From positions 744,001 to 808,000 of the forward strand of contig NZ_JBHMEZ010000012.1 of assembly GCF_042427615.1 (NCBI RefSeq): DNA of 64,000 bases, written 5' to 3'. The DNA is from Formosa undariae. GTDB lineage: Bacteria > Bacteroidota > Bacteroidia > Flavobacteriales > Flavobacteriaceae. Shown here piece after piece: positions 27,425 to 37,700 of the stretch (positions are counted from its first letter, which is position 1; every line of letters begins with the position of its first letter). The notes beneath the pieces are model-generated. The model made no database searches, was not told the DNA's origin, and worked only from the letters and a program-made list of their open reading frames with translations. The translations under genes and the position numbers were made by a program.

Positions 27425-28196
27425 GAAATACAAACAGCGTATTGTCATTAAGGTTGGAACCAACGTAATGACAAATAGAGATAACAGAATTGTAAGACCT
27501 GTACTAGATCGTTTAGTGAAGCAAATCGCAGAACTTTATGAACGTGATATTATCACTGTACTTGTATCTTCCGGTTCTGTAATTGCAGGAATGGAAGTTT
27601 TAGGACATACAGACATTAAGGATAAGGCCTCTAGAAGACAAGTCTATTCTGCTATTGGACAACCAAGAATGATGCGTTTATACTATAATATTTTTCATGA
27701 TTATGGTATGAAATGTGCTCAGGTTTTACCAACTAAAAATGATTTCGATCCTGGAGAACACCGTCGTAATATGAAAAACTGTTACGAAAATCTTTTATCT
27801 GAAGGTGTTATTCCAATTGCGAATGAAGATGATACCGTATCCTTATCACATGCTATGTTTTCGGACAACGACGAGTTAGCTTGTTTAATTGCTGAAATGA
27901 TTGATGCAGATAAATTAATCATCTTAACAGATATTGATGGATTATATGATGGACATCCGGATGCAGACGATTCTTCTCTAGTTGAAGAAGTAGGTATTAA
28001 CGAGAATATAAATCATTTTATAAGCGACACGAAAAAAGGTGAAGCTCAAGGACGAGGTGGGATGTTATCAAAATTAAACTATGCCAAACAATCCGCTAGA
28101 AAAAATATTCCTACGATTATTGCCAACGGAAAAAGCGAAAATACCATCATCGATATTATTGACGGTAAAGCTGTAGGAACAAAAGTAGAAATTTAA
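27408..28196 (+). CDS. proB: Glutamate 5-kinase without PUA domain
   Basis: The 262-residue protein is an amino-acid kinase: KVGTNVMT near residue 15, VSSGSV, ANEDDTVS, LTDIDGLYDG and GRGGMLSK. It phosphorylates glutamate in the first step of proline synthesis. The C-terminal PUA domain found in enterobacterial ProB is absent, giving the short form. No ATG lies before the conserved KVGTN core, so TTG at 27408, which overlaps the end of proC by 17 bases, is the best start. Confidence 0.93.
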   Translation: MEKTNKKYKQRIVIKVGTNVMTNRDNRIVRPVLDRLVKQIAELYERDIITVLVSSGSVIAGMEVLGHTDIKDKASRRQVYSAIGQPRMMRLYYNIFHDYGMKCAQVLPTKNDFDPGEHRRNMKNCYENLLSEGVIPIANEDDTVSLSHAMFSDNDELACLIAEMIDADKLIILTDIDGLYDGHPDADDSSLVEEVGINENINHFISDTKKGEAQGRGGMLSKLNYAKQSARKNIPTIIANGKSENTIIDIIDGKAVGTKVEI

Positions 28197-28205
28197 AAAA
28201 CACAG

Positions 28206-29405
28206 ATGAAATTATTAAAGACCGACTTAAAAAATAATGTTTTACAATCCATGATTAATTTAATGGACACAAATAGAGCAGAACTTTTAAGCGCGAACAA
28301 GAAAGATTTAGAAGCATTTAGTAAAGACGACCAAGCCATGTACGATCGATTAATCGTAGATGACAAAAAGATAGATAGCATGATTACCTCTGTTAGAGAA
28401 GTTATGCAACAAGAAGATCCTATTGGCCAAACTATTTCGCATCGTGTAATAGACGACGGATTAGAGATAACCAATAAAACAGCACCCTTTGGAACGATTA
28501 TGATTATTTACGAATCGCGTCCAGATGTTACTATAGAAGCGGCTGTACTAGCTTTTAAAGCCAACAATAAGATATTCTTAAAAGGTGGAAAAGAAGCGAT
28601 TCACAGTAATAAAATATTAGTCGATTTTTGGCATAGAGCCTTAAATGAAAACGGTTTAGACAATAGCTATATTCAGTTATTAACTTTAAACCGACAGGAA
28701 ACTCAAGATTTCCTTAAAAACCCATCAGAGAAATTAGACTTAATCGTACCACGTGGTGGCGAGCGTTTAATTCAGTTTGTAAAAGAACATGCACGTTGTG
28801 CTGTTTTGGTAAGCGGACGTGGGAACAACTTTCTTTTTGTAGATAAAACTGCGGATTGGGAGAAAACCAAAACCGTAATTTTAAACGCTAAAACTGCAAA
28901 AATTTCGGCCTGCAATGCCTTGGATAAAATTCTAATTCAGAAAGATGTCCCAGACTACGAAGCCAAATTAAAAGATTTAGAAGCCATTTTAAAAGAGAAA
29001 AATGTTTCGATTTTAGTTGATTCTGAAACTCAAAAAATTCTTAAAGACGAGCCTTTAATTCCGAATGACGACGTTTGGCACGAAGAGTTTCTCGCTTTAA
29101 AATGTTGCATAGGAACTGTTGATAATTTAGATGAAGCCATCGAAAAAATTAACACCTATTCTGGAGGACACTCGGCAACAATTATGACGAATAGCAAGGA
29201 TAAAGCCATTCAATTTATGGAAAATGTAGATTGTGCCGCTGTGTATCAGAATGCATCTACCCGATTCACCGATGGAGGATCTATGGGAGTTGGTGCAGAA
29301 CTTGCCATTAGTACCGATAAATTACACCACAGAGGTCCATTAGGACTTAAAGAATTGGTTACCAATAAATATTATATTTTTGGAGACGGACATATCCGTG
29401 AATAA
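28206..29405 (+). CDS. proA: Glutamate-5-semialdehyde dehydrogenase
   Basis: The 399-residue product matches the gamma-glutamyl phosphate reductase family over its whole length: PFGTIMIIYESRPDVT (about 95-110), GGKEA, the catalytic Cys in ISACNALDK (about 238-246) and the terminal HHRGPLGLKEL. It reduces glutamyl phosphate made by ProB. It begins 9 bases after proB and is followed by a terminator at 29435-29458, closing the operon. Confidence 0.96.
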   Translation: MKLLKTDLKNNVLQSMINLMDTNRAELLSANKKDLEAFSKDDQAMYDRLIVDDKKIDSMITSVREVMQQEDPIGQTISHRVIDDGLEITNKTAPFGTIMIIYESRPDVTIEAAVLAFKANNKIFLKGGKEAIHSNKILVDFWHRALNENGLDNSYIQLLTLNRQETQDFLKNPSEKLDLIVPRGGERLIQFVKEHARCAVLVSGRGNNFLFVDKTADWEKTKTVILNAKTAKISACNALDKILIQKDVPDYEAKLKDLEAILKEKNVSILVDSETQKILKDEPLIPNDDVWHEEFLALKCCIGTVDNLDEAIEKINTYSGGHSATIMTNSKDKAIQFMENVDCAAVYQNASTRFTDGGSMGVGAELAISTDKLHHRGPLGLKELVTNKYYIFGDGHIRE

Positions 29406-29434
29406 TCTGAAGTAGAATATTTTCTATATAAAAT

Positions 29435-29458
29435 AAAGGCTGCCGTTTGGTAGCCTTT
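29435..29458 (+). terminator. Terminator of the proCBA operon
   Basis: Stem AAAGGCTGCC / GGTAGCCTTT (one G-T pair) with a GTTT loop and a T-rich tail, 30 bases after the proA stop. Confidence 0.7.
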
Positions 29459-29702
29459 GTTGTTTTGGAGGCAAATAGAGGCACCAACAAGAGCAGCTTA
29501 ACAGCTCATTAAAACGTAATGTGTATGTTATTATAGCGTCTCACCCCCTCTTTTAAGTGAACCATGGTAACATTATGACATTAAAAAAGGCTACATTGTA
29601 CTAGCATTCCGACTAAGAAGGAGTATGATCTTGGCTATTAATTCTTTGTTCTCGTATCTCAATCCTAAAATCGCTAAAAGTCAGTACAAAAAAATCAAAA
29701 AC

Positions 29703-29745
29703 AAAAAAAGGTTCATAACTCAATGATTGAGATATGAACCTTTTT
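29703..29745 (-). terminator. Terminator of the outer membrane beta-barrel gene
   Basis: Long hairpin AAAAAGGTTCATA... / ...TATGAACCTTTTT with an inner CTCA/TGAG pairing. A T-run follows on the minus strand, about 20 bases after the stop. Confidence 0.8.
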
Positions 29746-29765
29746 AGAAAAAGTTATGTAGTGTA

Positions 29766-30296
29766 TTAGAATATTTTTATTCCAACACCTATTTGTATGT
29801 TGTGATTTGTAGCCTCTAAAGGTTGATCGCTGTCATATACATTTGTAAAACCATAAGCATATCTTACATCTACATAAAAGTCTTCACAGAACACATATTC
29901 TGCACCAACTACTCCTGAAAATACTAGATCTCTATAACCATCTTCGAATTCATGAATTTTAAGTCCCATTTGTGGTCCAACTCCAATAGAAACACGTTCC
30001 CACATTGTATATTTTGCAAAAATAGGAAGATTAAGATAATCTAATCTTAAAGACTCATCTTTAGCGCCCTCGGCAGAAAACTGAATTTCTGGTGCTATAG
30101 AAAATTTTTCAGTAATACCATATTGAGCCGTAAACCCAACTACAAATCCGTTTCTGTGCGTGTTACCAGAAGGCACATTATCTTCATAATCTAAATTAGA
30201 GATATTAACTCCAGATCGAACTCCAAACAAATCGAATTGAGCAAAACTCGTTGTTGTCGCAAGAATAGTTAAAATAAGAAAGGTAATTTTTTTCAT
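29766..30296 (-). CDS. Outer membrane beta-barrel protein (PorT-like fold)
   Basis: The 176-residue protein has a signal peptide (about 1-19, ending SFAQ). Eight or so amphipathic strands follow: GVRSGVNISN, FVVGFTAQYGI, FSIAPEIQFS, LNLPIFAKYTM, VSIGVGPQMGL, VGAEYVF, YVDVRYAYG and IQIGVGIKIF. This is the outer-membrane barrel type common in Bacteroidetes. The terminal Phe fits barrel assembly signals. The function is unknown. It is a single gene with its own terminator, downstream on the same strand from the polyphosphate genes. Confidence 0.8.
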   Translation of the reverse strand: MKKITFLILTILATTTSFAQFDLFGVRSGVNISNLDYEDNVPSGNTHRNGFVVGFTAQYGITEKFSIAPEIQFSAEGAKDESLRLDYLNLPIFAKYTMWERVSIGVGPQMGLKIHEFEDGYRDLVFSGVVGAEYVFCEDFYVDVRYAYGFTNVYDSDQPLEATNHNIQIGVGIKIF

Positions 30297-30394
30297 ATTG
30301 ATAGATTTTGGTGCTAAGTTAAAAATTATTAAAATTATTTTAATACAATATTAGACAATTGTCAGAAAAAAAAAGACTTCGGTCTATTTTATCT

Positions 30395-31303
30395 TTAGGC
30401 TAAACGCTTACTAGATACTGTTTCATAATACAAGCTCTTAATAATACCGTCACTTAAACCTATTTTAGGCACATAAATATCTTTTGCTCCACTCCATTTC
30501 ATAGCCGATAAATAAATTCTAGATGCAGGTATAATTACATCGGCACGATCTTGATTTAAGTCTAATTCCGTTATACGTTCGTCGTAAGAATACGATTGAA
30601 GCATATGATAATACGAGGTTAGGTAAAAGAATGTTAAAGGCTTTCCAATGGCTTTTCCAGACACCTTAAATATTTTATTAATATTCCCTCCTGACCCAAT
30701 TAAATCGATTTTATCGTATTCTATGGTATGTTGTTTAATCCAATTTTCCAGTTCGGTCCACGTTTCACGTTTAACCATATCGTTTAGCAATCGAACCGTT
30801 CCTATTTTAAAAGATCTTGAAATTACTGTTTTGCCATGATCTATAACCGTAAACTCGGTACTTCCTCCCCCAACATCTACATATAAATACGTTTTATCAG
30901 GATTAATGTAGGCATTTAAATCGGTCGCCGCGATAATTGCTGCTTCTTCATCGCCTTCGATAATATCAATATTTATATCAGATTGTTTTAATATTTGCTG
31001 CACTACCGCGGGTCCGTTTTTAGCCTCACGCATCGCCGATGTTGCACATGCTTTATATTTGTCTACATTATGAGATTTCATAAGTAATTTAAAAGCAAGC
31101 ATCGTATCTACCATGCGCTCGGTGTTTTTTTTAGATATTCTACCTTCTAAAAACACATCTGCCCCTAAACGAATAGGCACACGAACCAAGGAACTTTTTT
31201 TAAACTTTGTAGGCTTTCCTTTTTCCTCTATAATATTTGCAATTAATAATCTTACGGCATTGGAACCGATATCTATTGCTGCATATTTCTTTATTGTAAG
31301 CAT
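30395..31303 (-). CDS. ppx: Ppx/GppA-family exopolyphosphatase
   Basis: The 302-residue protein has the ASKHA nucleotide/phosphate-binding pattern: AAIDIGSNAVRLLI (residues 8-21), CATSAMREAKNG, VDVGGGSTEF (about 140) and DLIGSGGNINK. It is the short form without the C-terminal HD-like domain of E. coli Ppx. It starts one base after the ppk1 stop, so the two are surely cotranscribed. Hydrolysis of polyphosphate (or pppGpp) is inferred from family and neighbour. Confidence 0.9.
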   Translation of the reverse strand: MLTIKKYAAIDIGSNAVRLLIANIIEEKGKPTKFKKSSLVRVPIRLGADVFLEGRISKKNTERMVDTMLAFKLLMKSHNVDKYKACATSAMREAKNGPAVVQQILKQSDINIDIIEGDEEAAIIAATDLNAYINPDKTYLYVDVGGGSTEFTVIDHGKTVISRSFKIGTVRLLNDMVKRETWTELENWIKQHTIEYDKIDLIGSGGNINKIFKVSGKAIGKPLTFFYLTSYYHMLQSYSYDERITELDLNQDRADVIIPASRIYLSAMKWSGAKDIYVPKIGLSDGIIKSLYYETVSSKRLA

Positions 31304-31304
31304 A

Positions 31305-33368
31305 TTACTCTTTTAACTTATTATAGTAATATTCGTAGGTAGCAAACTGCGATCTTACTTTAGGTTTGTTATCTTTTTTATACTCGTTTGTCTGATTTAA
31401 ATTTATAACTCTTGCTTTCACATTATCACTCCAACAAATATCGAAAGTATCTGTAAGTTCTTTCTTAATCTCTTCATCGTAAATTGGACACGTTACTTCT
31501 ACTCTGTTTTCAATATTCCTTGTCATCCAATCTGCAGAAGAAATAAACACTTTTGGATTCCCTCCGTTTTCGAACATATATAGTCTAGTATGCTCCAAAA
31601 ACTTATCGACAATACTTATCACTTCAATATTTTCGCTCATCCCCTTAATGCCTGGCACCAAACAACAAAGGCCACGAACCACCATCTGAATTTTAACCCC
31701 AGCTCTACTTGCTTCGTAAAGCTTATCTACCATTTTATAGCTAGAAATACTATTCATTTTTAGCCTAATTCCGGCAGGCTTCCCTAATTTAACATTAATA
31801 ATTTCAGTATCTATTAATTTAAAGAACGCTTTTTGTGTATAATGCGGCGAAGTAATAATATGCTTATAAGTATAAATTAAATAATTAGTCTCGAAGAAAC
31901 TAAACACTTTATTTATATCCTTTAAAATCTTTTGGTTGGCAGTAAACAGCGTGTAATCGGTATAAATCTTTGCTGTAGATTCGTTGAAATTTCCAGTACT
32001 TACAAAACCATATCTTTTTATTTTTTTACCTTCTTCTCTTTCAATGACACACATTTTACTGTGCACTTTAAGCCCTTGAACTCCAAAGATTAAATTGATG
32101 CCTTCCAATTCCATTTGCTCGGCATAAGCAATATTTGCCTGCTCGTCGAAACGCGCTTGCAATTCTATTGAAACCGTTACGCCTTTTCCGTTTTTAGCAG
32201 CGTTAATTAATGAACTTGCAATATGCGAGATTTGTGCTAACCTATAAATCGTAATTTTTATGGTTTTTACTTTCGGATCTAATGCTGCTTCCCTTAAAAA
32301 CTTAACAACGTAAGAAAACGTATGATAAGGGGCATACAACAAATAATCTTTTTCGGCTATAACAGTAAATATACTTTGTTCTAGAGTCAACCCTTTTACA
32401 GGTAATGGTTCAATCTTATCGTATAATAAATCGGTTCTCCCCAAGCTAGGAAACCCCATATAATCTCTTCTATTATGGTAACGTCCTCCAGGTATAATAC
32501 TATCGGATTCTTCAATATTCATCTTTTTCAATAAATACTGAAGGGTTTCTTCTTCAATTTCTTGATCGTAAACAAATCTTACAGGTTCACCAATTTGCCG
32601 ATGCTTTACACTGTCGGATAATTTATCGATAAAACTTTTACTTAAATCACTTTCAAAATCTAATTCACCATCTCTGGTGATTTTAATCATATGAGCGGAA
32701 ATAGATTGAAAATCGAATATATTGAAAATATCTTTTAAGCAGTAGCGCAACAAATCGTCTAGCATAATAATATAATCTTTATTGCCTTCCATCGGAAGCA
32801 CAACAAAACGATCCATATTTTTAGAGATTTCTATTAATGCATATTGATTATCTCCAGAAGTGAGCACCATTCTAACAGCTAAATACGCGGCGCTATCTTT
32901 TAGAAGCGGTAATTTTACTAAATCGTTCAAAACGATAGTTACCAATGCCGGGCTTATTTTCTGAAGAAAATACTGCTTAATAAAGATATGTTGGGAAGGA
33001 GATATTTGCGTTTCATTAATAATAAAAATATTCTCCTTTTTTAATTTATTCTGAATATCACTTAAAATTTTTAAACTTTCGGCCTGCTGTTCGATTACAA
33101 TTTGGGTAATAATTTCTAAAAGCTGACTCGATTTAATTCCGCCAAGTTCACTTTTACCAGCTTTACCTGCCATGGCGATACGCTTAACTGTAGCATAACG
33201 CACTTTAAAAAATTCGTCTAAATTATTAGAAAATATACCTAAAAAACGTAAACGTTCAATTAATGGTACATTTTTATCTTCTGCTTCCTGTAATACTCGC
33301 GCATTAAATTGAAGCCAACTAATTTCTCTATTAATATAAGTGTTATTAGTTTTTTCAGTTTTTATCAT
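31305..33368 (-). CDS. ppk1: Polyphosphate kinase 1
   Basis: This 687-residue enzyme makes polyphosphate from ATP. The N-terminal domain begins INREISWLQFN. The phospholipase-D-like catalytic domains carry the two conserved histidines in VHSKMCVIE (about residue 435) and EHTRLYMFENG (about 590), matching the phosphorylated and acid histidines of E. coli Ppk. GFVSTGNFNE lies between them. The length is normal. It stands between a SixA-like phosphatase gene (100 bases upstream) and ppx. Confidence 0.96.
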   Translation of the reverse strand: MIKTEKTNNTYINREISWLQFNARVLQEAEDKNVPLIERLRFLGIFSNNLDEFFKVRYATVKRIAMAGKAGKSELGGIKSSQLLEIITQIVIEQQAESLKILSDIQNKLKKENIFIINETQISPSQHIFIKQYFLQKISPALVTIVLNDLVKLPLLKDSAAYLAVRMVLTSGDNQYALIEISKNMDRFVVLPMEGNKDYIIMLDDLLRYCLKDIFNIFDFQSISAHMIKITRDGELDFESDLSKSFIDKLSDSVKHRQIGEPVRFVYDQEIEEETLQYLLKKMNIEESDSIIPGGRYHNRRDYMGFPSLGRTDLLYDKIEPLPVKGLTLEQSIFTVIAEKDYLLYAPYHTFSYVVKFLREAALDPKVKTIKITIYRLAQISHIASSLINAAKNGKGVTVSIELQARFDEQANIAYAEQMELEGINLIFGVQGLKVHSKMCVIEREEGKKIKRYGFVSTGNFNESTAKIYTDYTLFTANQKILKDINKVFSFFETNYLIYTYKHIITSPHYTQKAFFKLIDTEIINVKLGKPAGIRLKMNSISSYKMVDKLYEASRAGVKIQMVVRGLCCLVPGIKGMSENIEVISIVDKFLEHTRLYMFENGGNPKVFISSADWMTRNIENRVEVTCPIYDEEIKKELTDTFDICWSDNVKARVINLNQTNEYKKDNKPKVRSQFATYEYYYNKLKE

Positions 33369-33468
33369 TTAGCATTTTTTTTTAACCTTCTACAAATTTA
33401 TTGCATTTAAAAATTAATTCTGTTTCTTAAATGTTATATTGTAGGTACTAAAATTAAAAAAAATACGC

Positions 33469-33960
33469 TTAATACAGTGCTTTTGGAAACAATTTTAATT
33501 TTAAAACACCAGGTTTTAAATCCGACCAATTGTTAATATCGAATTCTAAATTTACCAATCCGCTTGTAGGCACATTTTCAATATAAACATCGCCAAAAGT
33601 ATTTACAAAATTATTGAATGCATTATTATGTCCAAAAATAAAAACAGTATCTAAATCATTATCCAAAGATTTAATAAAATGCTTTAAACTTGCACCGTCA
33701 AAATCGTATAAATCTTCATTAATTTCAACATTAAATTCTTGTGTCGCGTTGTAAGTTTGAATGAATAGATCACACGTATCTCGAGCTCGTTTTGCCGGAC
33801 TAGAAAACACATTTTGTAATTGTATTTCCGAATTGATTTTAAACTGATTACACACTTTTATAGTGTTTTGTATACCCACTTTTTTAAGAGGTCTCTCACG
33901 ATCGTTAACGTTGTATTTCCAAGACGATTTACCATGTCTTATGAGCACGACTGTTTTCAT
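33469..33960 (-). CDS. SixA-like histidine phosphatase
   Basis: The 163-residue protein has the histidine-phosphatase RHG motif at residues 8-10 (VVLIRHGKSSW), FSSPAKRARDTCD and the second catalytic His in FGHNNAFNNF. Length and motifs fit the SixA branch, whose E. coli member removes phosphate from phospho-histidine proteins. It is transcribed towards ppk1-ppx with a 100-base gap, and may be the first gene of that unit. The substrate is unknown. Confidence 0.88.
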   Translation of the reverse strand: MKTVVLIRHGKSSWKYNVNDRERPLKKVGIQNTIKVCNQFKINSEIQLQNVFSSPAKRARDTCDLFIQTYNATQEFNVEINEDLYDFDGASLKHFIKSLDNDLDTVFIFGHNNAFNNFVNTFGDVYIENVPTSGLVNLEFDINNWSDLKPGVLKLKLFPKALY

Positions 33961-34726
33961 ATAAAAAGAAATCTTTTTTTTATAACTAATTAATTAAATT
34001 TTAACACATTAACACTATTTAACAATCTTTCACTTACACAATTACAATTAACAAACCTAAAACTAAATCAGTTTACCGATTAAAAGCAAAATTAAACGAT
34101 TAAAAACACATTTTTATTATTTTGTCTAATTTCTGAACGATTTTAACATTAATTTTTGTTTTTCTGCGTGATAGTACCGTTTTTTGTATATAATTAACCA
34201 TTAAAAGCTATGATCCCAAATCTAACATTAAAATCTAAAGTCTATTGCTCGGCATTTAAGAGCACAATATAGAAAACTTTATTGCGACCAAGTAATATTG
34301 CTTTCCTCCCAAAGTAATTGCATTTGAAATTTACGAGATCATTTTTTCACTTTTTAGAAAATCACGAAAATCAATAAATTGCTTATGATATCAAACTACA
34401 CTTCATCACCACCAACACTTATTAGGAATTTAAATGGTATTTACTTTGAAACCAATAACAGGTCAAACCTGTTTGAGGCTTTTGAAAAAAATACATGTTT
34501 GGATATGAACCTAAGTAATGTTTCTACTATTAAAGAATTTAACCTTAAGGAAACAATATAAAACTTAGAAAACTTTTCTTTTGTAAGAAACAAATAAAAA
34601 TCATCTTTAGCTAGTCAATACCAAACTGAGTGGCTAAATTTTATTATAGACCCAAAAATAACTAAATTATTATAAAGTTATTAATGCATCATCAGCAGTA
34701 TTAGGATAACTTAATCGAATCATGAA
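33961..34726. other. Intergenic region upstream of the giant adhesin, 766 bp
   Basis: This is the divergent space between the SixA-like gene and the adhesin. It is AT-rich and holds one small frame (34385-34561), listed separately. No clear promoter consensus or repeat was found, although a long leader for the adhesin operon is possible. Confidence 0.45.
34385..34561 (+). other. 58-codon open frame, possible glycosyltransferase-tail remnant
   Basis: It starts at ATG 34385. NGIYFETNN and LFEAFEKN followed by IKEFNLKETI recall the end of GT4 glycosyltransferases (NG-xx-xEPxN, then EA, then FxWxxI). The resemblance is weak and by eye, there is no upstream domain, and it may be chance in AT-rich DNA. 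Confidence 0.2.
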
Positions 34727-37700
34727 ATGAAAAAAAATTACGCTAAGAAATTTAAAGCTTATAAAAACATTAAACAGTATTCGCTGTTAGCAGTAGTGCT
34801 AATGGCTTTCGGTTTTTATAGCTATGGCCAGTCAGAAGTGCCTTTTAGCTCCCGAGCTAATTATTCTGTTAAAGGAGATTTTACTATTATTGGAAACACA
34901 AACCTTGCGCCAGCAAATAATATTGGCAATGATACAGGTGACATGTTTTTTGTGGATGTAGATAATGATGTTAACACAGTTAACTCATCTATTGCAACCA
35001 TGCAACTTAAAGATGACAATGGAATAGTCGCAGATGACTGTGCTAACATTGTTTATGCAGGATTATATTGGACAGGTCGTCCAGGTCCCGACCAGAGCTT
35101 TACTGTCCCTGGTAACAACGGAATTCCTAAAACATTAAATAAATCTGTGGTTTCTATTAGTGGTCCTGCTTCTAGTGGGTATACTAATATAACTGCAAAT
35201 GCTAGTGACATTTACTATCCTGAAAGTGAATATGCAAATATGTATATCGCTTATGCCGATGTAACTAGTTACGTTCAACAAAACGGTGCAGGGGATTATT
35301 CTGTTGCCGATATCGCTTTAGTTGAAGGCCAAGAAAATCCTACAGTAACAAATATAGGTGTTGGCTATTACGGTGGTTGGAGTATGGTTATTGTTTACGA
35401 GAACTCTACTATGAAAATGCGTAACATTGGTGTATTCGATGGGTATTCATTTAAAGGTGTTCCTGGAGACATAGGTTACGAAACACGTAGTCATATAGAC
35501 CTTGACATTAGTAATTTAAACGTAGGTGATTATGTAAATGCCCAATTAGGTGTAATGGCAGGAGAAGGTGATGATGATTTATCAGGTGATCTTTTAAGTA
35601 CACAATGGGGAGGAACAGGAACTTACAGAGAACGTTTAACGCATCCAGGAAACTCTGAATTTAACTTTTTTAATTCAACTATAGAAGTTGGAGGTTCGCC
35701 ACGTAACCCTAGTGGAGCTACTTATGGGTTAGACCTAAGTAAATTCGACCTTCCTACAGCGAGTGTTGTTCCTAATCAAAATGATTTATCTTTTGAATAC
35801 ATTTCAGTTCTAGATAAATTTGTTATTTATAACTTAACGTTATCTTTTGAAGCACCTGATCCAGGAATAGAAGCTGAAGTAGCCATTACTAATATTAATG
35901 GTACACCTAATAATTCTGAAACGACTACTGTAGAACCAGGACAAGACATAACTTATACTGTAGATATTAAAAACTTCGGAACAGAAGGTACTACAAATAA
36001 CATGTTATCTATTCCAGTTCCTTTTAATACAACGTTTAGTAACATTGTATCATCAAACGGAAACGGAACACCAACTTATAATAGTTCAACGAATACCATT
36101 GATTGGTCATTGGGGAACATACCGCAACAAACAAATACAGATAATATTGTTGCAACGGTTACTTTTACAGTGACAACAACTACAGATTGTACGTTATTGG
36201 TTGTAGACTGTGCGAATTCAATTTCTTTAAACGGAGCTATTTCTGGAACAGGAAGTGTGTCAGGAACTAGTTTTGACAAATCGTTAATTACAGGTTACGA
36301 AACAGCTGCAGGTTGTTTAGGAACACCTATTCCTGCTCCTATTTATACCTCTATTGTAAATGCAAATTGCGCAAACACACCGTTAGTACAAACTTTCGAA
36401 TATTGTGCGCCTCCAGTACCATTTACAGATATTAGTTCGACTTACCCTCAAGGTACTCGATTTTATAACGAATATCCAGTGACATCAAATAGTACAGAGT
36501 ATACAAGTTCTAATGCATTCCCTACAACAAATGGCGCTATTTCTTATTACGCTGTTCCTGCGAATTCAGAAGATTGTTCTTTCGAATTTATTATTGATAT
36601 AAGTCCAATATCGACTTTACCTGTTATACCTACAGATCCTATAGTATATTGCTTAGATGAAACTGCAGTGCCTTTAACAGCTACTGCTAGTAACCCGTCA
36701 TACACGCTTTATTACTATAATGATAACACAGAGTCTGCTCAAGCCTTTACTTCAATTACACCAAATACGGATGTAGCTGGCACAACAACATATTATGTTG
36801 CTGAAGGTCCTACTAGTAGTCCTGAATGTATTGGAGATAAAGCTGCAATAACTGTAACTGTAAATGCACTTTTAGATATTCAAACAGATATTACTAACGC
36901 ATCTTGTGCGGTAGGAAGTGATGGTTCTATAGATATTACGGTAACTGGTGGTTCTGGAAACTACACATACTTATGGAGTACTACTGCTACAACAGAAGAT
37001 ATCACAGGATTAGTTCCTGGTGTATATAGTGTTACAGTAACAGATGCAGATTTTGGATGTGAAACAATCTTGGATAATATAACTGTTCTTGAAGATGTTT
37101 CTACTCCTACATTAACTGCCCCTCCTGCATATACTTTAGAAGGTTGTGATGTAAGTGCTATTACAGATTTACCAGTAAGCACTACGCCTCTAACTTTAAC
37201 GATAGATCAATTACAAACTGCTGGTGGTACAGCTGATGAATTCTTGACTCTAACGTATACGGATGTTGTTTTAGGAACATGTCCTACTGTCGTTACAAGA
37301 ACATTTACAGCAACTAACAACTGTAATAATTCTGTATCTGCAACACAAACAATTACAATAGAAGATACAGTAGCTCCTACAGTACCTACAGCTCCTGTAG
37401 ATATCACGTTAGAATGTTCAGATGCTTTACCTCCTATGGTAGATTTAACAGCAATAGATAATTGTGGCTCTAATCCAGCAATAACAGTTACAGGTATTGA
37501 TACTACAGATAGTACTGATGCATGTAGAGTTATTACTACGCGTACTTGGACATTTACTGATGCTTGTGGAAACACATCTTCAACATCTCAAATCATAACG
37601 ATTGTAGATGAAACTGCTCCAATTGCTCCAGCTAACTTAGCGGACATCACTGTATCTTGTATAGACGATATTCCAGCACCTGCAGTATTAACTGCAATAG

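Larger units (their letters stand above)
29406..29765. other. Intergenic region, 360 bp
   Basis: It holds the proA terminator on the left and the terminator of the convergent barrel-protein gene on the right. About 240 bases between them show no recognised gene or repeat. Confidence 0.5.
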
